DNA of 64,000 nt from Chrysaora quinquecirrha (lineage: Eukaryota > Cnidaria > Scyphozoa > Semaeostomeae > Pelagiidae): assembly GCA_014526335.1 (NCBI GenBank), contig JACTAT010000040.1, positions 360,766 through 424,765 on the forward strand. Direction: 5' to 3'. The notes below the pieces were generated by a model that was given only the letters and a program-made list of their open reading frames with translations, did not search any database and was not told the origin of the DNA. Shown in pieces: positions 49,801 through 60,600 of this stretch (position 1 is its first letter; each line of letters begins with the position of its first letter). The translations under genes and the position numbers were made by a program.

Positions 49801-50537
49801 CTAAAAAAAATTTCTGAATCTTTTAAATCTTATAAATCTCTTGCAAATCCCATGTTTTAGGCACTACGTATGTGCACAAGTCTTTGTTCCCCCCAAAGCA
49901 GGACTATTTCAATGTAAACCTGACCACAAAACAAAAGACGAATGCCAATTTCAGTTGGGGGGTGGGCTTGTTAGATAGTTATACTGTACATAGGATGGAA
50001 TTTGGCTACTGTAATTGGCAATTTTTTGGCATTGATTTGCCAAAGTTACTTTGCAAGCTGCCTTCCCATGGTGAAAGCAGAAAAGAGGAAAAGAGAAGAT
50101 TTATTCTGTTTTTGCACAGTAGACAGTTTGCTCACACTGGGCATAATAGGCCAGAGATAGCTAAGTTTTGCGGCCTAATCTCGTTGCTGAAACGCATACT
50201 CACCGCTCCTCTCCGGGTCAGACTGAAAACTTCGACTATCATATTCTTCTGTCGATCCATTAGCTAATTCGATATATTCAGGATCTTTTTTTGAATTATC
50301 AAGCATCTTGTTTCCAATTTTATTTTGAACTTTCACATCTGGGATTCGCTCTGTTGCTCCGTCGTCCTTGTTATTTGCCGCTGGTGTTGTCGTGTCAACT
50401 TCCCTCAGATACCGCACGGAGCAATCAAATTCCGTTTCAAGGTCCCCGACGGAGTCATCAAGACTTGACGATCCGCCGAAGTCACTCAATAAACAACCGG
50501 ATCCGCCCATTGACGATGCCCGTATTATTCGCAACAT
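31833..50537 (-). CDS. SVOP-like major facilitator transporter (13 exons located)
   Basis: Minus-strand exons with matching phases spell an MFS transporter closest, from memory, to synaptic vesicle 2-related protein. Order: an acidic, Ser-rich N-terminal exon; [29 protein letters not shown] (the MFS loop 2-3 motif); [123 protein letters not shown]. Located exons give about 470 residues; human SVOP has 548. Three pieces were not found: TM1 (between 49382 and 44923), the PES-type loop (40753-39111) and TM8 (38416-36188). Phases at all three gaps still fit exons of whole codons. It is a multi-pass vesicle or plasma-membrane protein; substrate unknown. SV2 or SLC22 relatives are less likely given the ETKGR and GIGGVPQ wording. 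Confidence 0.88.
32325..32438 (-). CDS. SVOP-like exon: TM12 and ETKGR motif
   Basis: 38 codons, [16 protein letters not shown] to [12 protein letters not shown]. The donor GTATTT is weak; reading through adds 13 mostly hydrophobic residues and stops at TGA 32283-32285. Confidence 0.9.
33005..33200. repeat. Dispersed repeat, copy 2
   Basis: Same phrases as 10160-10390: 'cacaatgccagttcagct', 'tactctgaggagtgtcag', 'tccgaaaatgtttccactgt'. Lies in an SVOP-like intron. Confidence 0.7.
33350..33383. repeat. Perfect 34 bp palindrome
   Basis: 'cacagaatagggattaa' is followed at once by its exact inverse complement, with no spacer. Confidence 0.95.
33847..33936 (-). CDS. SVOP-like exon: TM11 region
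   Basis: 30 codons, [13 protein letters not shown], then [13 protein letters not shown]. Acceptor TTCTAG, donor GTTTGA. Confidence 0.9.
34174..34429. mobile_element. MITE family 4 (AAACGATCAAACATTG), copy 1
   Basis: 'gaccaaacgatcaaacattg' opens the element and 'caatgttgaatcgttgggcc' closes it in inverse. Internal 'cgacgtggccaaacgttcaa' recurs in copies near 55185-55375 and 61884-62090. Confidence 0.8.
34760..34841 (-). CDS. SVOP-like exon: TM10 region
   Basis: Codes [19 protein letters not shown] and AAFVYTPE. Acceptor TCGTAG, donor GTAATA; its first base completes an Arg codon from the previous exon. Confidence 0.9.
35400..35715. repeat. Degenerate GGCAGGCAAACTTTATT tandem repeat
   Basis: The phrase 'caggcaaactttatt' and variants recur every 30-60 bp. 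The minus-strand frame across it merely reflects the repeat. Confidence 0.6.
35735..35990 (+). repeat. tRNA-derived SINE
   Basis: A tRNA-like head has 'tgaccaagtggtcaaggcgc' (A box) and 'gggttcgaatctcgtcgg' (B box), followed by 'ccttccgaggtcggtaaatt' and 'gtaccca', a body I associate with invertebrate SINEs. It is not a functional tRNA: the cloverleaf is imperfect. Inserted in an SVOP-like intron; a related start is at 57600 ('gaggtggtgtggccgaaggg'). Confidence 0.65.
36077..36188 (-). CDS. SVOP-like exon: IGRKK loop and TM9
   Basis: Codes [20 protein letters not shown], then [16 protein letters not shown]. The IGRKK repeat is the second-half copy of the MFS loop motif. Acceptor TTATAG, donor GTATGC. 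Confidence 0.9.
37398..37580. mobile_element. Element with GGTGTTCC end, copy 1
   Basis: 'agggtgttcc' at the left, then 'gagcatgaaatttgatac', 'gaaggaata' and 'atgaataacactaggaagaa'. The same phrases appear inverted at 62540-62646. The far end is not identified. Confidence 0.6.
38085..38830. repeat. TTTCTTAT-type MITE debris around an SVOP-like exon
   Basis: Ends of the same style as families 2 and 3 ('gtttcttataaaacaatacgtg' near 38162, 'ttttttataaggaag' near 38584) flank the exon at 38416-38501. Boundaries are unclear. Confidence 0.45.
38416..38501 (-). CDS. SVOP-like exon: TM7 region
   Basis: Codes [19 protein letters not shown], then THTDSCHPR. Acceptor CTCTAG, donor GTATGT; ends one base into a codon. 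Confidence 0.88.
39038..39111 (-). CDS. SVOP-like exon: pre-TM7 segment
   Basis: Codes [20 protein letters not shown] and WII, then two bases of a Trp codon finished by the next exon. Acceptor TTGAAG is poor but the frame and homology support it. Confidence 0.82.
40753..40878 (-). CDS. SVOP-like exon: TM5
   Basis: 42 codons including [18 protein letters not shown] and [17 protein letters not shown]. Acceptor TTTTAG, donor GTGAGT. Confidence 0.9.
41035..41200 (-). pseudogene. LINE reverse-transcriptase C-terminal fragment
   Basis: Minus-strand reading gives [10 protein letters not shown], a stop, then [20 protein letters not shown], the typical last lines of invertebrate LINE ORF2. Stops and truncation make it a relic, inside an SVOP-like intron. 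Confidence 0.75.
41880..42079. mobile_element. MITE family 5 (TATCTCGAAC), copy 1
   Basis: Ends 'acagttgacatccgctatct' and 'gaaagcggatgtcaactgt' are inverted. The interior repeats 'cgctatctcgaac'. Confidence 0.85.
42224..42287 (-). CDS. SVOP-like exon: VTLVAEFLP segment
   Basis: Codes [20 protein letters not shown] plus E. One leading base completes a Thr codon. Acceptor TTTCAG, donor GTAAGT. Confidence 0.88.
43369..43493 (-). CDS. SVOP-like exon: TM3 to TM4
   Basis: Codes [17 protein letters not shown] through [13 protein letters not shown]. Acceptor TTTTAG, donor GTGAGT. Confidence 0.9.
43605..43665. mobile_element. MITE family 5, short fragment
   Basis: 'tcgagatagcgaatgttcga' with 'aataacggat' matches the inverse of the copy at 41880-42079. 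Adjoins a LINE fragment. Confidence 0.6.
43660..44015 (+). pseudogene. LINE ORF 3' end with GAA-repeat tail
   Basis: An open stretch ends [20 protein letters not shown] and a stop, then 'tgtaaagcgcaaa' and a (gaa)n run. DR-W..WVD-IC endings before a short microsatellite tail are typical of RTE/CR1-like LINEs. No RT core is present; 5'-truncated copy, antisense to the SVOP-like gene in its intron. Confidence 0.65.
44385..44602. mobile_element. MITE family 5, copy 2
   Basis: Contains 'gttcgagacagcgaatattc', 'gagataacgggcagtcgaga' and 'gagatagcagatgtcagct', the inverse of 41880-42079 wording. Confidence 0.7.
44852..44923 (-). CDS. SVOP-like exon: TM2 and DRYGRKK
   Basis: 24 codons: [24 protein letters not shown]. 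The DRYGRKK loop is the strongest single MFS signature in the window. Acceptor TTTCAG, donor GTAGGA. Confidence 0.92.
45490..47081. mobile_element. 1.6 kb satellite (unit about 16-17 bp) bounded by inverted repeats
   Basis: The ends 'ataccgcatttcctctaata' and 'tattagaggagatacggtat' are inverted. Between them about 90 copies of 'taaacgccgccctctat' and the variant 'gctctctat' run head to tail. A longer higher-order unit with 'gcagcacttaaagccgaacc' plus 'tttgtaa' recurs at both sides. It sits in an SVOP-like intron. Frames through it are repeats, not genes. Confidence 0.92.
47500..47915. repeat. AAGCCGC-rich repeat region
   Basis: 'gccgcaa', 'aagccgc' and 'aaaccgcg' recur many times. Possible inverted ends are 'ccacaaaccgcgaaaccgcg' near 47515 and 'gaaatccgtaagccgcac' near 47873, though they are direct-like rather than clean inverted repeats. 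A non-autonomous element is suspected; the 115-codon frame across it has no domain. Confidence 0.45.
48499..48965. repeat. (AACAAT)n hexanucleotide microsatellite
   Basis: Nearly pure 'aacaataacaat' for over 300 bp with short AATGAC and AGCAAT interruptions, in an SVOP-like intron. Every frame through it is open, which explains several long low-complexity ORFs. Confidence 0.97.
49382..49467 (-). CDS. SVOP-like exon 2
   Basis: Codes [28 protein letters not shown]. Two leading bases complete a Glu codon from exon 1. Acceptor TTGTAG, donor GTAAGT. Confidence 0.9.
50204..50537 (-). CDS. SVOP-like exon 1 (N-terminal tail)
   Basis: ATG at 50535-50537, 111 codons plus one base, donor GTGAGT. An acidic, Ser/Gly-rich cytosolic tail starting [14 protein letters not shown], not conserved but joining exon 2 in frame. 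Its first 43 bases are duplicated at 62647-62689. Confidence 0.8.
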
Positions 50538-51002
50538 CCTTCAACGTGGAAATGAACCGAAAGTTCTGAGTAGCAAGTTGGAAAAATATACGAGAAGAAA
50601 TATTAATTATTAATTTTGTCTATCAATGAAAATAAGAAATATGGTTGGGTTTATCAATTATGTATTAACAGCTCTGGAAGCAATTGCTATAAATAAGGGT
50701 TTTGGACATCCTGGCAAATTATCTATGTGTACTCTGGTCAGAAAAACATAAACACGAGTTTTGCGTAACATGCGTAACTTCGCCGACGGCGTGGCTAAGA
50801 AAAAAATTTAGAGTTGCTTCTTTTGAGGTCATTGAGCGGTAGATCAACTTGCGTGTAGCCAAGCGCGTGGAGCGAGATCAAATCCAGCAAAGGGAACGAT
50901 TCTGGGACCACTCCTGGGCTACAAACGATGCGGGTTGCTTCCATCGACTGCGAAAGCAGTGGGAATGAGGAGGGATGGCAGCTTCTCCTCACAACCGGGC
51001 CT

Positions 51003-51240
51003 GTTACGGGCTGATTATATCAGAATTTTCAACGCAGGCTTGCATTTCAGCCCAGTTAAACGGGCTGCTAACTCAGCCCTCCTCTCCCAGTTATCTCTCT
51101 GCAAAATATCCATCCCGGGCTGAAATTCCAGCTCTCCTTCAGCTAGGCAGGCAGGCTTGGATTCCCAGCCGGTTGAACCGTACCAGCTAACCGAGCCGAA
51201 ATTCCAGCCCGGGTTGAAAACTCTCATATAATCAGTCCAT
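51003..51240. mobile_element. MITE family 6, left copy
   Basis: 'gggctgattatatcagaatt' and 'catataatcag' ends with inner 'caacccgggct' type arms. Older than the duplication, as it is present in both copies. Confidence 0.75.
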
Positions 51241-51633
51241 ACTCGTAACTATGCATAATTTCTATATCACTTGAACCGAGATTGCAACAGTAACAATTCA
51301 ATAAAAAATCAAATTTTGCACATATATATTACCCGTATTTTGAAAAGATTGTAAAATTCATTAGCAGAAAAAATTATTCAACGATTAACATTAATAAAGC
51401 TACAGATTCAAAATTTTATCTTTTACAACAATTTCCTAATCTAAATTTCAATTTGAACTTTTCTAACTATAAATTTGAAAGCAATTGGTTGCTACCAAAC
51501 AGCTTCGTAGAATTCCAACAAAGTGGCATTCGAATTTCAACGCTTTCAAGCAAACATAAAAATCTACATCAACTGGTTGGTAGTAACATGAGGCAAATTA
51601 TCAACAAATCTAACAATCATATAGGTTGAAACA

Positions 51634-51696
51634 TTAGAATACATTTATTTTTGTTCTCTCTTTATGGTCAATGTCATCATCTAACGTCATTACGGA
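51634..51696 (-). CDS. SIDT terminal exon (left copy)
   Basis: Acceptor CTTACAG; codes [20 protein letters not shown] and TAA, matching the LLTLDDDLD...VF end of SIDT proteins. Confidence 0.92.
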   Translation of the reverse strand, partial: SVMTLDDDIDHKERTKINVF

Positions 51697-54600
51697 CTGT
51701 AAGAAAAGAAGGAACAATGATGAAAGGGTGTGATTTAAAACGTTGCATAACAATCTTCGAGATGAGAGAAATTAAAAGTTAAAGCAAAAGCAAAAGTAAA
51801 AGTAAAAGTAAAAGTAAAAGTAAAAGTAAAAGTAAAAGTAAAAGTAAAAGTAAAAGTAAAAGTAAAAGTAAAAGTAAAAGTAAAAGTAAAAGTAAAAGTA
51901 AAAGTAAGAATAAAAGTTAGAGTAAAAGTAAGAGCAAGATTAAGAGCAAGAGTAAAAGTAGAAGTAAAAGTAAAAGAAAAAGTAAAAGTAAAAGTAACAT
52001 TAAAAGTAAAAGTAAGAGTAAGAGTAAAAGTAAAAGTAAAAGTAAAAATGAAAGTAAAAGTAAAAGTAAAAGTAAAAGTAAAAGTAAAAGTAAAAGTAAA
52101 AGTAAAAGTAAAAGTAAAAGTAAAAAGCAAAAGTAAAAGTAAAAAGTAAAAGTAAAAGCAAAAGCAAAAGTAAAAGTAAAAGTAAAAGTAAAAGTAAAAG
52201 TAAAAGTAAAAGTAAAAGTAAAAGTAAAAGTAAAAGTAAAAAGTAAAAGTAAAAGTAAAAGTAAAAGTAAAAGTAAAAGTAAAAGTAAAAGTAAAAGTAA
52301 AAGTAAAACTAAAAGTAAAAGTAAAAGTAGAAGTAAAAGTAAAGTAAAAGTAAAAGTAAAAGTAAAAGTAACATTAAAAGTAAAAGTAAGAGTAAGAGTA
52401 AAAGTAAAAGTAAAAGTAAAAGTAAAAGTAAAAGTAAAAGTAAAAGTAAAAGTAAAAGTAAAAGTAAAAGTAAAAGTAAAAGTAAAAGTAAAAGTAAAAA
52501 AAGTAAAAAGTAAAAGTAAAAGTAAAAGTAAAAGTAAAAGTAAAAGTAAAAGTAAAGGTAAAAGTGAAAGTAAAGTAAAAGTAACAAGTTAAGTCAATGT
52601 CAAGGTCACGTCTTAAAGGTAGACAGAATCAAACTCACCATGAAAGTAAAGAACATTGCCATCGATGATAAAAAATGCCAGATGTCATGGTCGTCATAAA
52701 ACTTCATTAGCGCACAAGATTTATTCCCTTCTCTTGATATAGCAGGACTTTTCTAAAAAAACGCAAAAATAATAAATAGAAACTGTCTTGAAATAAAGTA
52801 TTTCTTAAGGCTTTAAAGAAAAACTGGTATGAATGTATACATCAAAAATGGTTTTGGAAGAATTTTATGACAGACTAGAAATTAATGAAGGTTAATGGGG
52901 AGAAATTAATGAGCGAGTCGCTCCTCTTCCTCAAACTTGCCTGCCAATTAGTGACGCCTCTTGTGAAGAAATACAGAGATGCCGCCCAAAGCGATAATGA
53001 TAGAATGGTACACAGTAAAGGCAATGCTTTTATTTTCTCTTTGTAGCGCATCTAAAATGCAAAGAAAAGGTTAACGTTTGTACTCGACGTTTACAACCAA
53101 TATCAACGAAGGAAACAAATATTCCGGATATTGTAATAATTCTATCAACAGCACACCTTTCAATTAAATGCCTCTCAAAAATTGCACATGCTTTACAACA
53201 GAGAAAAAATTGACAAGAAAAAAAACTCTATTGATTAAGCATACCCCATGTGGTAGAAACGGGGGTTGAATATTTTTAAAAACATGAATACTAAAGCTTG
53301 TCAAAAACTAGACAGCGATTGAGCTTCTGAATCTCAAGATACCATTCTGGCGCCAAACGTTTAAAACATGGGCTTTAAATAGGGAAGAATTGATATTAAT
53401 AAAAAACGTAATAAAAGTTGAAACGAATAAATAACGAGGTCAAATGTTTCAATTGCATATGCTATTTCTATTGTTCCGAATGAGCCCATTTTCTTGATGC
53501 CCCCCTCCGAATTAAAGCACCATCGAAAATCGAAAATAATGATCAAGCGCACAATGAAATGAATTGAATAATTACATTATTCTGACTCGTGACAAGCATT
53601 GCTAAAGCGATTTCAAAGGACATTCCTTGCAAGTCGGACCATAAGAAAAGGATGATTTTAAGGCGGGTTTCCAGGCAAGTCTGTTACAGTGACGAAGATT
53701 TGTCATCCTCGATCGCACGATTGATTTTGAAAGTTAAATTGACTTACGTTTTCGTGACCGGCAAGAGCAGAACCAGTTGAATTGCTCAGAGCACTGGTCA
53801 CTCGACCTCTTGCGAGGGGTCGCATGGGTCGCAAGGCGGAATTCTTACAAGGGGAAACCCGCCTTTAGTCATTTGTATGCTGGGAAAGGTAAAAAAGCAA
53901 CTGAACTGGATACTGGATACCTTCGTCAAGGGAGGATAGAGGATATTCATCGATATATATCTTAACATAAGAAATATCTAGACAGTTCAAAGATACCTTA
54001 AACGACTGTTAAATCACATACCTTCATTACAACATAGAATACCACATAGAGCATGCCGTTGAGAATAATGATACCAAGCAGATACGTTGCAAAGTCACTA
54101 GGCATGTTAACAAGACCATTTATCGATCTAAAAAGTAGGAAACATTAACAGGATTTTGTATCTAACAGGGGCGGGTTTTCTTCGGTTTGCGGAACTACCA
54201 TTCTGTAATTCAAACTCAGGGGCTCAATAAACAATTAATGCCATTAGGTCTTGAAAGCTTCCTTAGGGGGAATCCTCTAAGTTCACACAGCAATGGCTTA
54301 ACCAATGCTTATGGTTCCACAACTTTTCCTAATTTGAGTCTGTGTTCCTTATCATTATGGTCCCTTATAAAAATCATCTTGTCGTACCAAAATATTATTT
54401 TTGCGACAGTAAAAAGTCTTGCTGGTCATTTCAATTTAAACGTACATACGATGAAATTGACAAATCCCTGATCCCTCTGACGCGTTTAGGGGGATTTAAT
54501 AACTTGGACTCGCTGCAAAAGGGTGGAGTGTGCGGAATGCCATCAATAATAACAATATAAAATACTTAGAAATTTTTCAACTTACAAAGCTGCGTTTACA

Positions 54601-57600
54601 ATATTGAAAATGAATAACAGAACGAAGCGATCCTACAAAAGAGCATGATATATAATGTCAGGACTGTTGTATTATTCTGTTTCTAAGGCCCTGGCCATAC
54701 GACTCGGGGGGTATCTAAGCCTAGTTTTGGACGGGGAGGTGCCATTTCAGTCCAAAATTTGGACCCATAATTCCGCCCAAGTCTGAAAAATTGTAACCCA
54801 TAATTCCGCAAACCTTATGAAAATTGTGACCCATAATTCTGCAAAAATGATGAATGTTATCCCCAATATTCCGCAATGCAAAGAACATTTTCAGATAAAA
54901 AAATAATCTGATGAAAAACAAATAATGTTTTAAGGGCAACCTTGCTGATAGGCCAAAGAGTTATCAGTTCGGACTGTACATTTTGTAAATGCTAAGTTTA
55001 ATTCTTCAAAATTTCTCCAGGTTAGCACCCATAATTCTGCATGTTTCCTCAAATGGTACCCATAATTCCGCACATACTTCTAAAAACGATATCAATAATT
55101 CCGCACTTTTCAAAAAAAGGTACCCCTAAATAATGGCACGTCCCCGTACCCCCAAAACTGTTAAGTTACCCCCCGAGCCATACGATCAAATGATGTTTGT
55201 CAAACAACAGAAACTTACATGACAAGCAAAAATGTTTATCGTTTGACAATATCACAAACATTACTTGTCAGATATTTTTTGCTTGCTTCGGGCAAGTTTT
55301 GCTTATTTTTGGGTGTCTTACAATATTTTGTGTCGTGGCCAAACGTTCAAACATTGTTTGGAAACAAACTTCATACAAAGACAGGTTGTTTTAATTGAAA
55401 GGGTAAAAGCTTGATCCACCAAACCAAATGTAATCAACCTTTGAACACATGGACTCGTCAGTGCCAGCTTTGGTTTAGCTACTTTTTACACAGTAAGTTT
55501 CATGTCAAGATACTGCGTATATAGCATAACACAAGAAATTATCAAACATGGTGAAAAAATTTACCTTGAAAACGGGTCCTACACCAAGATCCCTTCTAGT
55601 TAACATCAACATCTCAGAAAAAGCTAGAAAATAATTTGAGTACAAAATAAGATCTCGAGTACACTCATTTTGTTATAAGAAACTATGCTCTGAACCATAT
55701 AATAGGGTTTCTTAACTTTGTGCACAACTGGTATAGTAAACGTTTCTTGCAGAGTTTCTGAGCTTATAAATCGAAAACTCACAAATTTCGTGAAGTACTT
55801 GTTTAATGTGAAGAATCATGTTCTTGGCAGTCAAAAGATGGACATTTTCCGGAATTGACTCTAAGTATGACAGTTTTTGGGGATTATTTTTAAGTAAGCA
55901 CATCACAAAAATAGAATGCTAAATTTAAAACGGAAATAGTTTCTTGGCATTTTTTTTACTTCTTAGCCCATATAGAAGAGTTTCAATAAATTAAGAATAA
56001 TAGCCAGACTCAAACTTCACTTAAAGTAAGAATTTTTATTTATCTTAGCTTTTCAACAATTTTCAAGTTCGTTACCCTATGCTTTTCCCACTGCTAATTT
56101 ATAACAAGTGCTACTTTCTGTGGGTTCTGAGCTAAGTTTAAATAAATTTCAAATGTTGCTTAAGAATGATTGAAGTATATAGTTAGGCTCAGAATAAAAA
56201 ATTAAGAATATGGATGCTTAACAAAAATTGAGGTATTCTTAGAAAAACATAGTGGAGACAAATGAGTGTACTTGGTCGTAGCACAAACTGAGTTTTTCCT
56301 TTTTTTGTCACTGGTTTAATATAAAAATTACACGTTTTTTTATAAGAACACTTGGCTTCGATTTCAGCCTGCCTGTTTCTTATTTTTGAAGCGATTTGTC
56401 ACTAACTTGTCACCCCCTACCATTCTTGAAAGCATTTTTAAAATGCGTTTCCGGGCAAGGGCCTTTACGCTGGTGAACTTTTCTTTTGCGTATCTCCAAT
56501 AGTTTCGGAGATGGCAAAGAATTTTGATCCAAATTTCAGCCTGGTGTTTCTTATAAAGGTTGTTCTTATAAAAAAACGTGTATTACAGATAGCGAGTTTC
56601 AACTAGAAAACAGAATTACAAATATAACAAATGTTTAAACAAATATTAACTATATAAACAAACAAACAAACAATTTACCTGCTTTTACTCTTCCCATATA
56701 ATAAATTTGTAAAGATAGATATAAACATGTTGCCAAATGCAAAACCATGAAGATTCCCCAGAATACTTTAGAACGGAATATCTGGATAAAAAACACAGAA
56801 GCTGTAAGAAGCAGGATCGTAATAAAAACAAATTATAAACTTCAGTTATATGATTAGTCAAGAGATTGTCAATAGAATTTTCGTTTAACTTTCGATAAAA
56901 TCTGTTTAGGGGCATTTTCAACCCGGGTAATGTATGTGCAGTACAGTGGAGGGTGTGCAATACAGTGGAGGTTATTCAGTACAGTGGAGGGATATCATCT
57001 GCACGATGGAGGGATATCATCAGTACAGTGGAGGATATTCAGCACAGTGGAGGGATATTATCACCGCTGTGGAGGGATATCATCAGTACGGTGGAGGTTA
57101 TTCGGTGCAGTGGAGGGATATCATCTGCACGGTGGAGGGATATCATCAGTACAGTAGAGGATATTCAATACAGTGAAGGGATATCATCAGTACAGTGGAG
57201 GGATATCATCAGTACAGTGGAGGATATTCAGTACAGTGGAGGGATATCATCAGTACAGTAGAGGATATTCAGTACTGTGGAGGGATATCATCTGTACAGT
57301 AAAGTCAGTACTGAAAACCCTCCACCGTACTGATGATATGTCAACATGGTGAGGATCTGAGATCTTACCACACCGATAACTGAAGTGAATATAACAACAG
57401 CGAATGAAGTGAAAGCTAAATGTCCATTAATAACAATATCATGATGTCGTGTTTGATACAGTCGCAGTCCACCAAGAAGACCAATTATGTACATAAAAGC
57501 AGTATCTGTAGAGAAAGACAGAGTAAAGTTAAATTGTTGCCCTGAAGCCTACTATATTTACTAGAAGATAAACAGCTAAGCACAAGCCTGGTTCCTTCAA

Positions 57601-60600
57601 GAGGTGGTGTGGCCGAAGGGCTGCCAGGCTGAATTAGCTGCTTTCCTCAATAGCGCATGCTCAAACCCCTACTTTCCCCTACGGTTATGACAGAATTTCC
57701 CCTACCAATAACCTATTTCCCCATACAATTTATAGACAGGCAGTGACCAGCAAATTATCATTATTGCCATCAGTTCATAGAAAGAAGATAACAATAAGGT
57801 TGTTTCGATTTGGAAAATTCTCTCTCTTGATTACAGGTTTTCGTAAAGAGTCTCGGTCTGATTAAGGATCATTTCAAAACTGGAATATTTCTTCGTTACA
57901 TCTGTCAGCTCAGAAAACAAAGATCTTCTCAAGTGAATGCAGTTTACGGAGTACGTTTTGTAAAAGCAATAATCGCTTGTTGTGAAAACTTTGTCTTTAT
58001 TTATGGATTTATATATTGTTTTGTAGTGAGCTCCGCTGCTCAGTGCGCGTCTTTCTCTTAGGAGCAATCTCTCTCCGAGACAAAAGATTAAACGACCACC
58101 CCACAGCGCTCATAAGAGAGAATAAAATACCTCATTTTACTTAAGTTTTTTATTCTTTCTTTCTTTAAAGTTGGTAGCACTATAGCTTAAATTTAACAAA
58201 ATTTTAGCTAATTCATACCAACGAAAAATAATTTCAATCATCTATCCCCATCACGACGGTGTTTGACAAGATTATCCCACCTATCGGCGAAGGTTAAGAC
58301 TCGCTGCCATCGTCAGTGTAGCGCACGTGCGGCCTTATTAGAACATCTAAGGGCATCACAGACCTGTTATTGCCTTCCTTAAGATGGTTAACACCAACAG
58401 TCCCTCTAAGTATCATTTAACAATGATCAGAAATTGTCTTGAAAGAGTTAAAATAAACCAGACAATGAAGACGACAAAGTAACTGAAGGATAGAAAAATC
58501 TCTTACCGAACTGAAAGTTAGAATAGTTCGGACAAACATGATAGCATGCACTGAGAACTCCTTCCATAATCAGAGCGAAGCCTAAACGAAATTAATAAAA
58601 ATAAGGACATGAATATAGTATGGAGTGCAAGCTTTTACTAACAGGACAGATAAAATTCTTTACACGTGTAGACGGTGCTAAGAATGTCTACTTTATGCAG
58701 GTAGTTTATTTCATTCTTATGTCAGGGCCTCTTTTAAGGAATCAGAGCTGGGGGCAAATTTTAAAAGGGACCTCAGTTTTACCGAAGGAAAAATTTTATT
58801 TTTCAGCAACTGCCAAAATAATGATGCAGGCGAGCGCGAGTCAAAAATTATGGTAGAAAAGAACATTTCCTTTTAACAAAATGTAAACTGAAAAAACGAA
58901 GAATTATTTCAACCAAAGAACTTTTTAACGAAGTCTCTTTCACAATATGAGTCAATTTTGGCAAATTCATTCTGCGGTCCTTCATTGTAAGGAAAGTTTG
59001 AACTGCTGGTCTTGGGTTGAACTTTGCTGTTGGCACTCCATTCCAGTGGATCATCAACCGAGAGTTAAGGGTTTTTCAGTTGTAGCCATTCGCAAGTCTG
59101 AAAATAGCATGTTGTATGTCGAGACACACTTTTCTACTGTCATACTGTGTGGACAAACAACCGAAAAGCTTGACAGCAACTTTGTAACTGGCTGCTTGCT
59201 ACCTCTGAGCATATGAAAAAGGCGGACTCCATAATCTTTAGCAGCAATGACAGAGCTCGGTAGCATATCATCAAAATTTTCAAACACAGCATCCAAAAAT
59301 TCTTGCTTGTTGCCAATATTACATGATGGCAGTAGTGGAATGGCTGCATCAATGAATTCTCTGGGGATTTGGCAGTTCAACCATTGATTTGACAATGTTT
59401 GTTTGTTCTTCATCAAACAATGCAAAAATTAAGATATTGATATGTTCCCTTTGTTAGGACACATGATAGGAGTACCACGAGGGGATGCATATATTAAACC
59501 TTACCTGAAGAAAGTTCTTTGCAGACTCTACAACCTCTTGCCGAATTGCATCCCTGTTTCTCCTAAATGTTGTTACAAATTCATGATTGATTGATCTTCT
59601 TTCACTTGTTCGAAAACAAAAGCATTTTTATCTGGGTTTCTTGATTCTTACTTGCTATTTCGGTTTCTTGCTTAGTGTAGAAAATAGAAACTGCTAAAAT
59701 AAAAGCATCAAAGGGAAAAAGGACCTCCACTGGGGGCAAAACATCATAAAAGCTTCAACTGGGGGCAGCCAGCACGACTGGGGGCATTTGCCCCCAGTTT
59801 GTATGTTAAAAGAGGCCCTGAAAAGAAGGAAAATACAAATGCTAGATCCTATCAACTTCGTCCCCAGGGTGAATAGGCCTCTACGTAAAACTCCGCTGTC
59901 CATATTCAACCCTGGTATCGGCCTTGTCTACTCGCAATTTGATTGGCTGTTCAAACAATAGACATTTTAAATGAAGTCACAGTTTCTTCAAAATTTCACA
60001 CCAAAATAGGACGAAAACTATGTGAATAACATGTACAAAAACCAAAAAAATGATGCTACATGAGATATTGTATCTTGCCTTACAGTTATCAATGAAATTG
60101 TTTGCATTTCCTTTCTAAGAACATCTGCTTTCGGAATCTACATCTTGTTTTTATGCCTAGGCCAAAATTGCCTACCAGGGCCAAAATCGATTTGACGGTT
60201 GAGATTCGAGGAAATTCGATTTGGGGCCTGGGGACAAGGTTGAGATCCTGTCTACGACTCTATCATTAAACCAAACAATGCAACTGGATACCCAGCCAAA
60301 CCCACCCACCTAAGGTCATTACATTCTCGTTTGCCTTCATTATTCGGGCTCCTGGTTGGTACTTATGTGACCACGTCGAGTATTTGGTACATTTTTTAAT
60401 GTGGATGTTTTATAGTGGCAGTAAAAGGAAATTTTCGCTTGGGTTTGTAACCAGTTCTGGGCAAATTGAATTAGTTGGGGCAAACCTCTTCTATGCTGCA
60501 CATTTGTCAGCTGCAGCGTACATTTTGCCACGTAAACGTAAATCAAATAACAGCGGTTAAACGTTTCTCTGAAATTCTGTTCCATCAATCAGCAAGATCT

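Larger units (their letters stand above)
50495..51790. repeat. Left copy of a direct duplication
   Basis: From 'aaccggatccgcccattgac' onward this matches 62647-64000 in the same orientation with scattered substitutions and small indels. It contains SVOP exon 1 start, the SVOP-SIDT intergenic region and the SIDT terminal exon. Confidence 0.93.

Noticed and set aside
51735..52587. Phe/Thr and Leu-rich open frames
   Set aside because: Produced by the (AAAAGT)n array.
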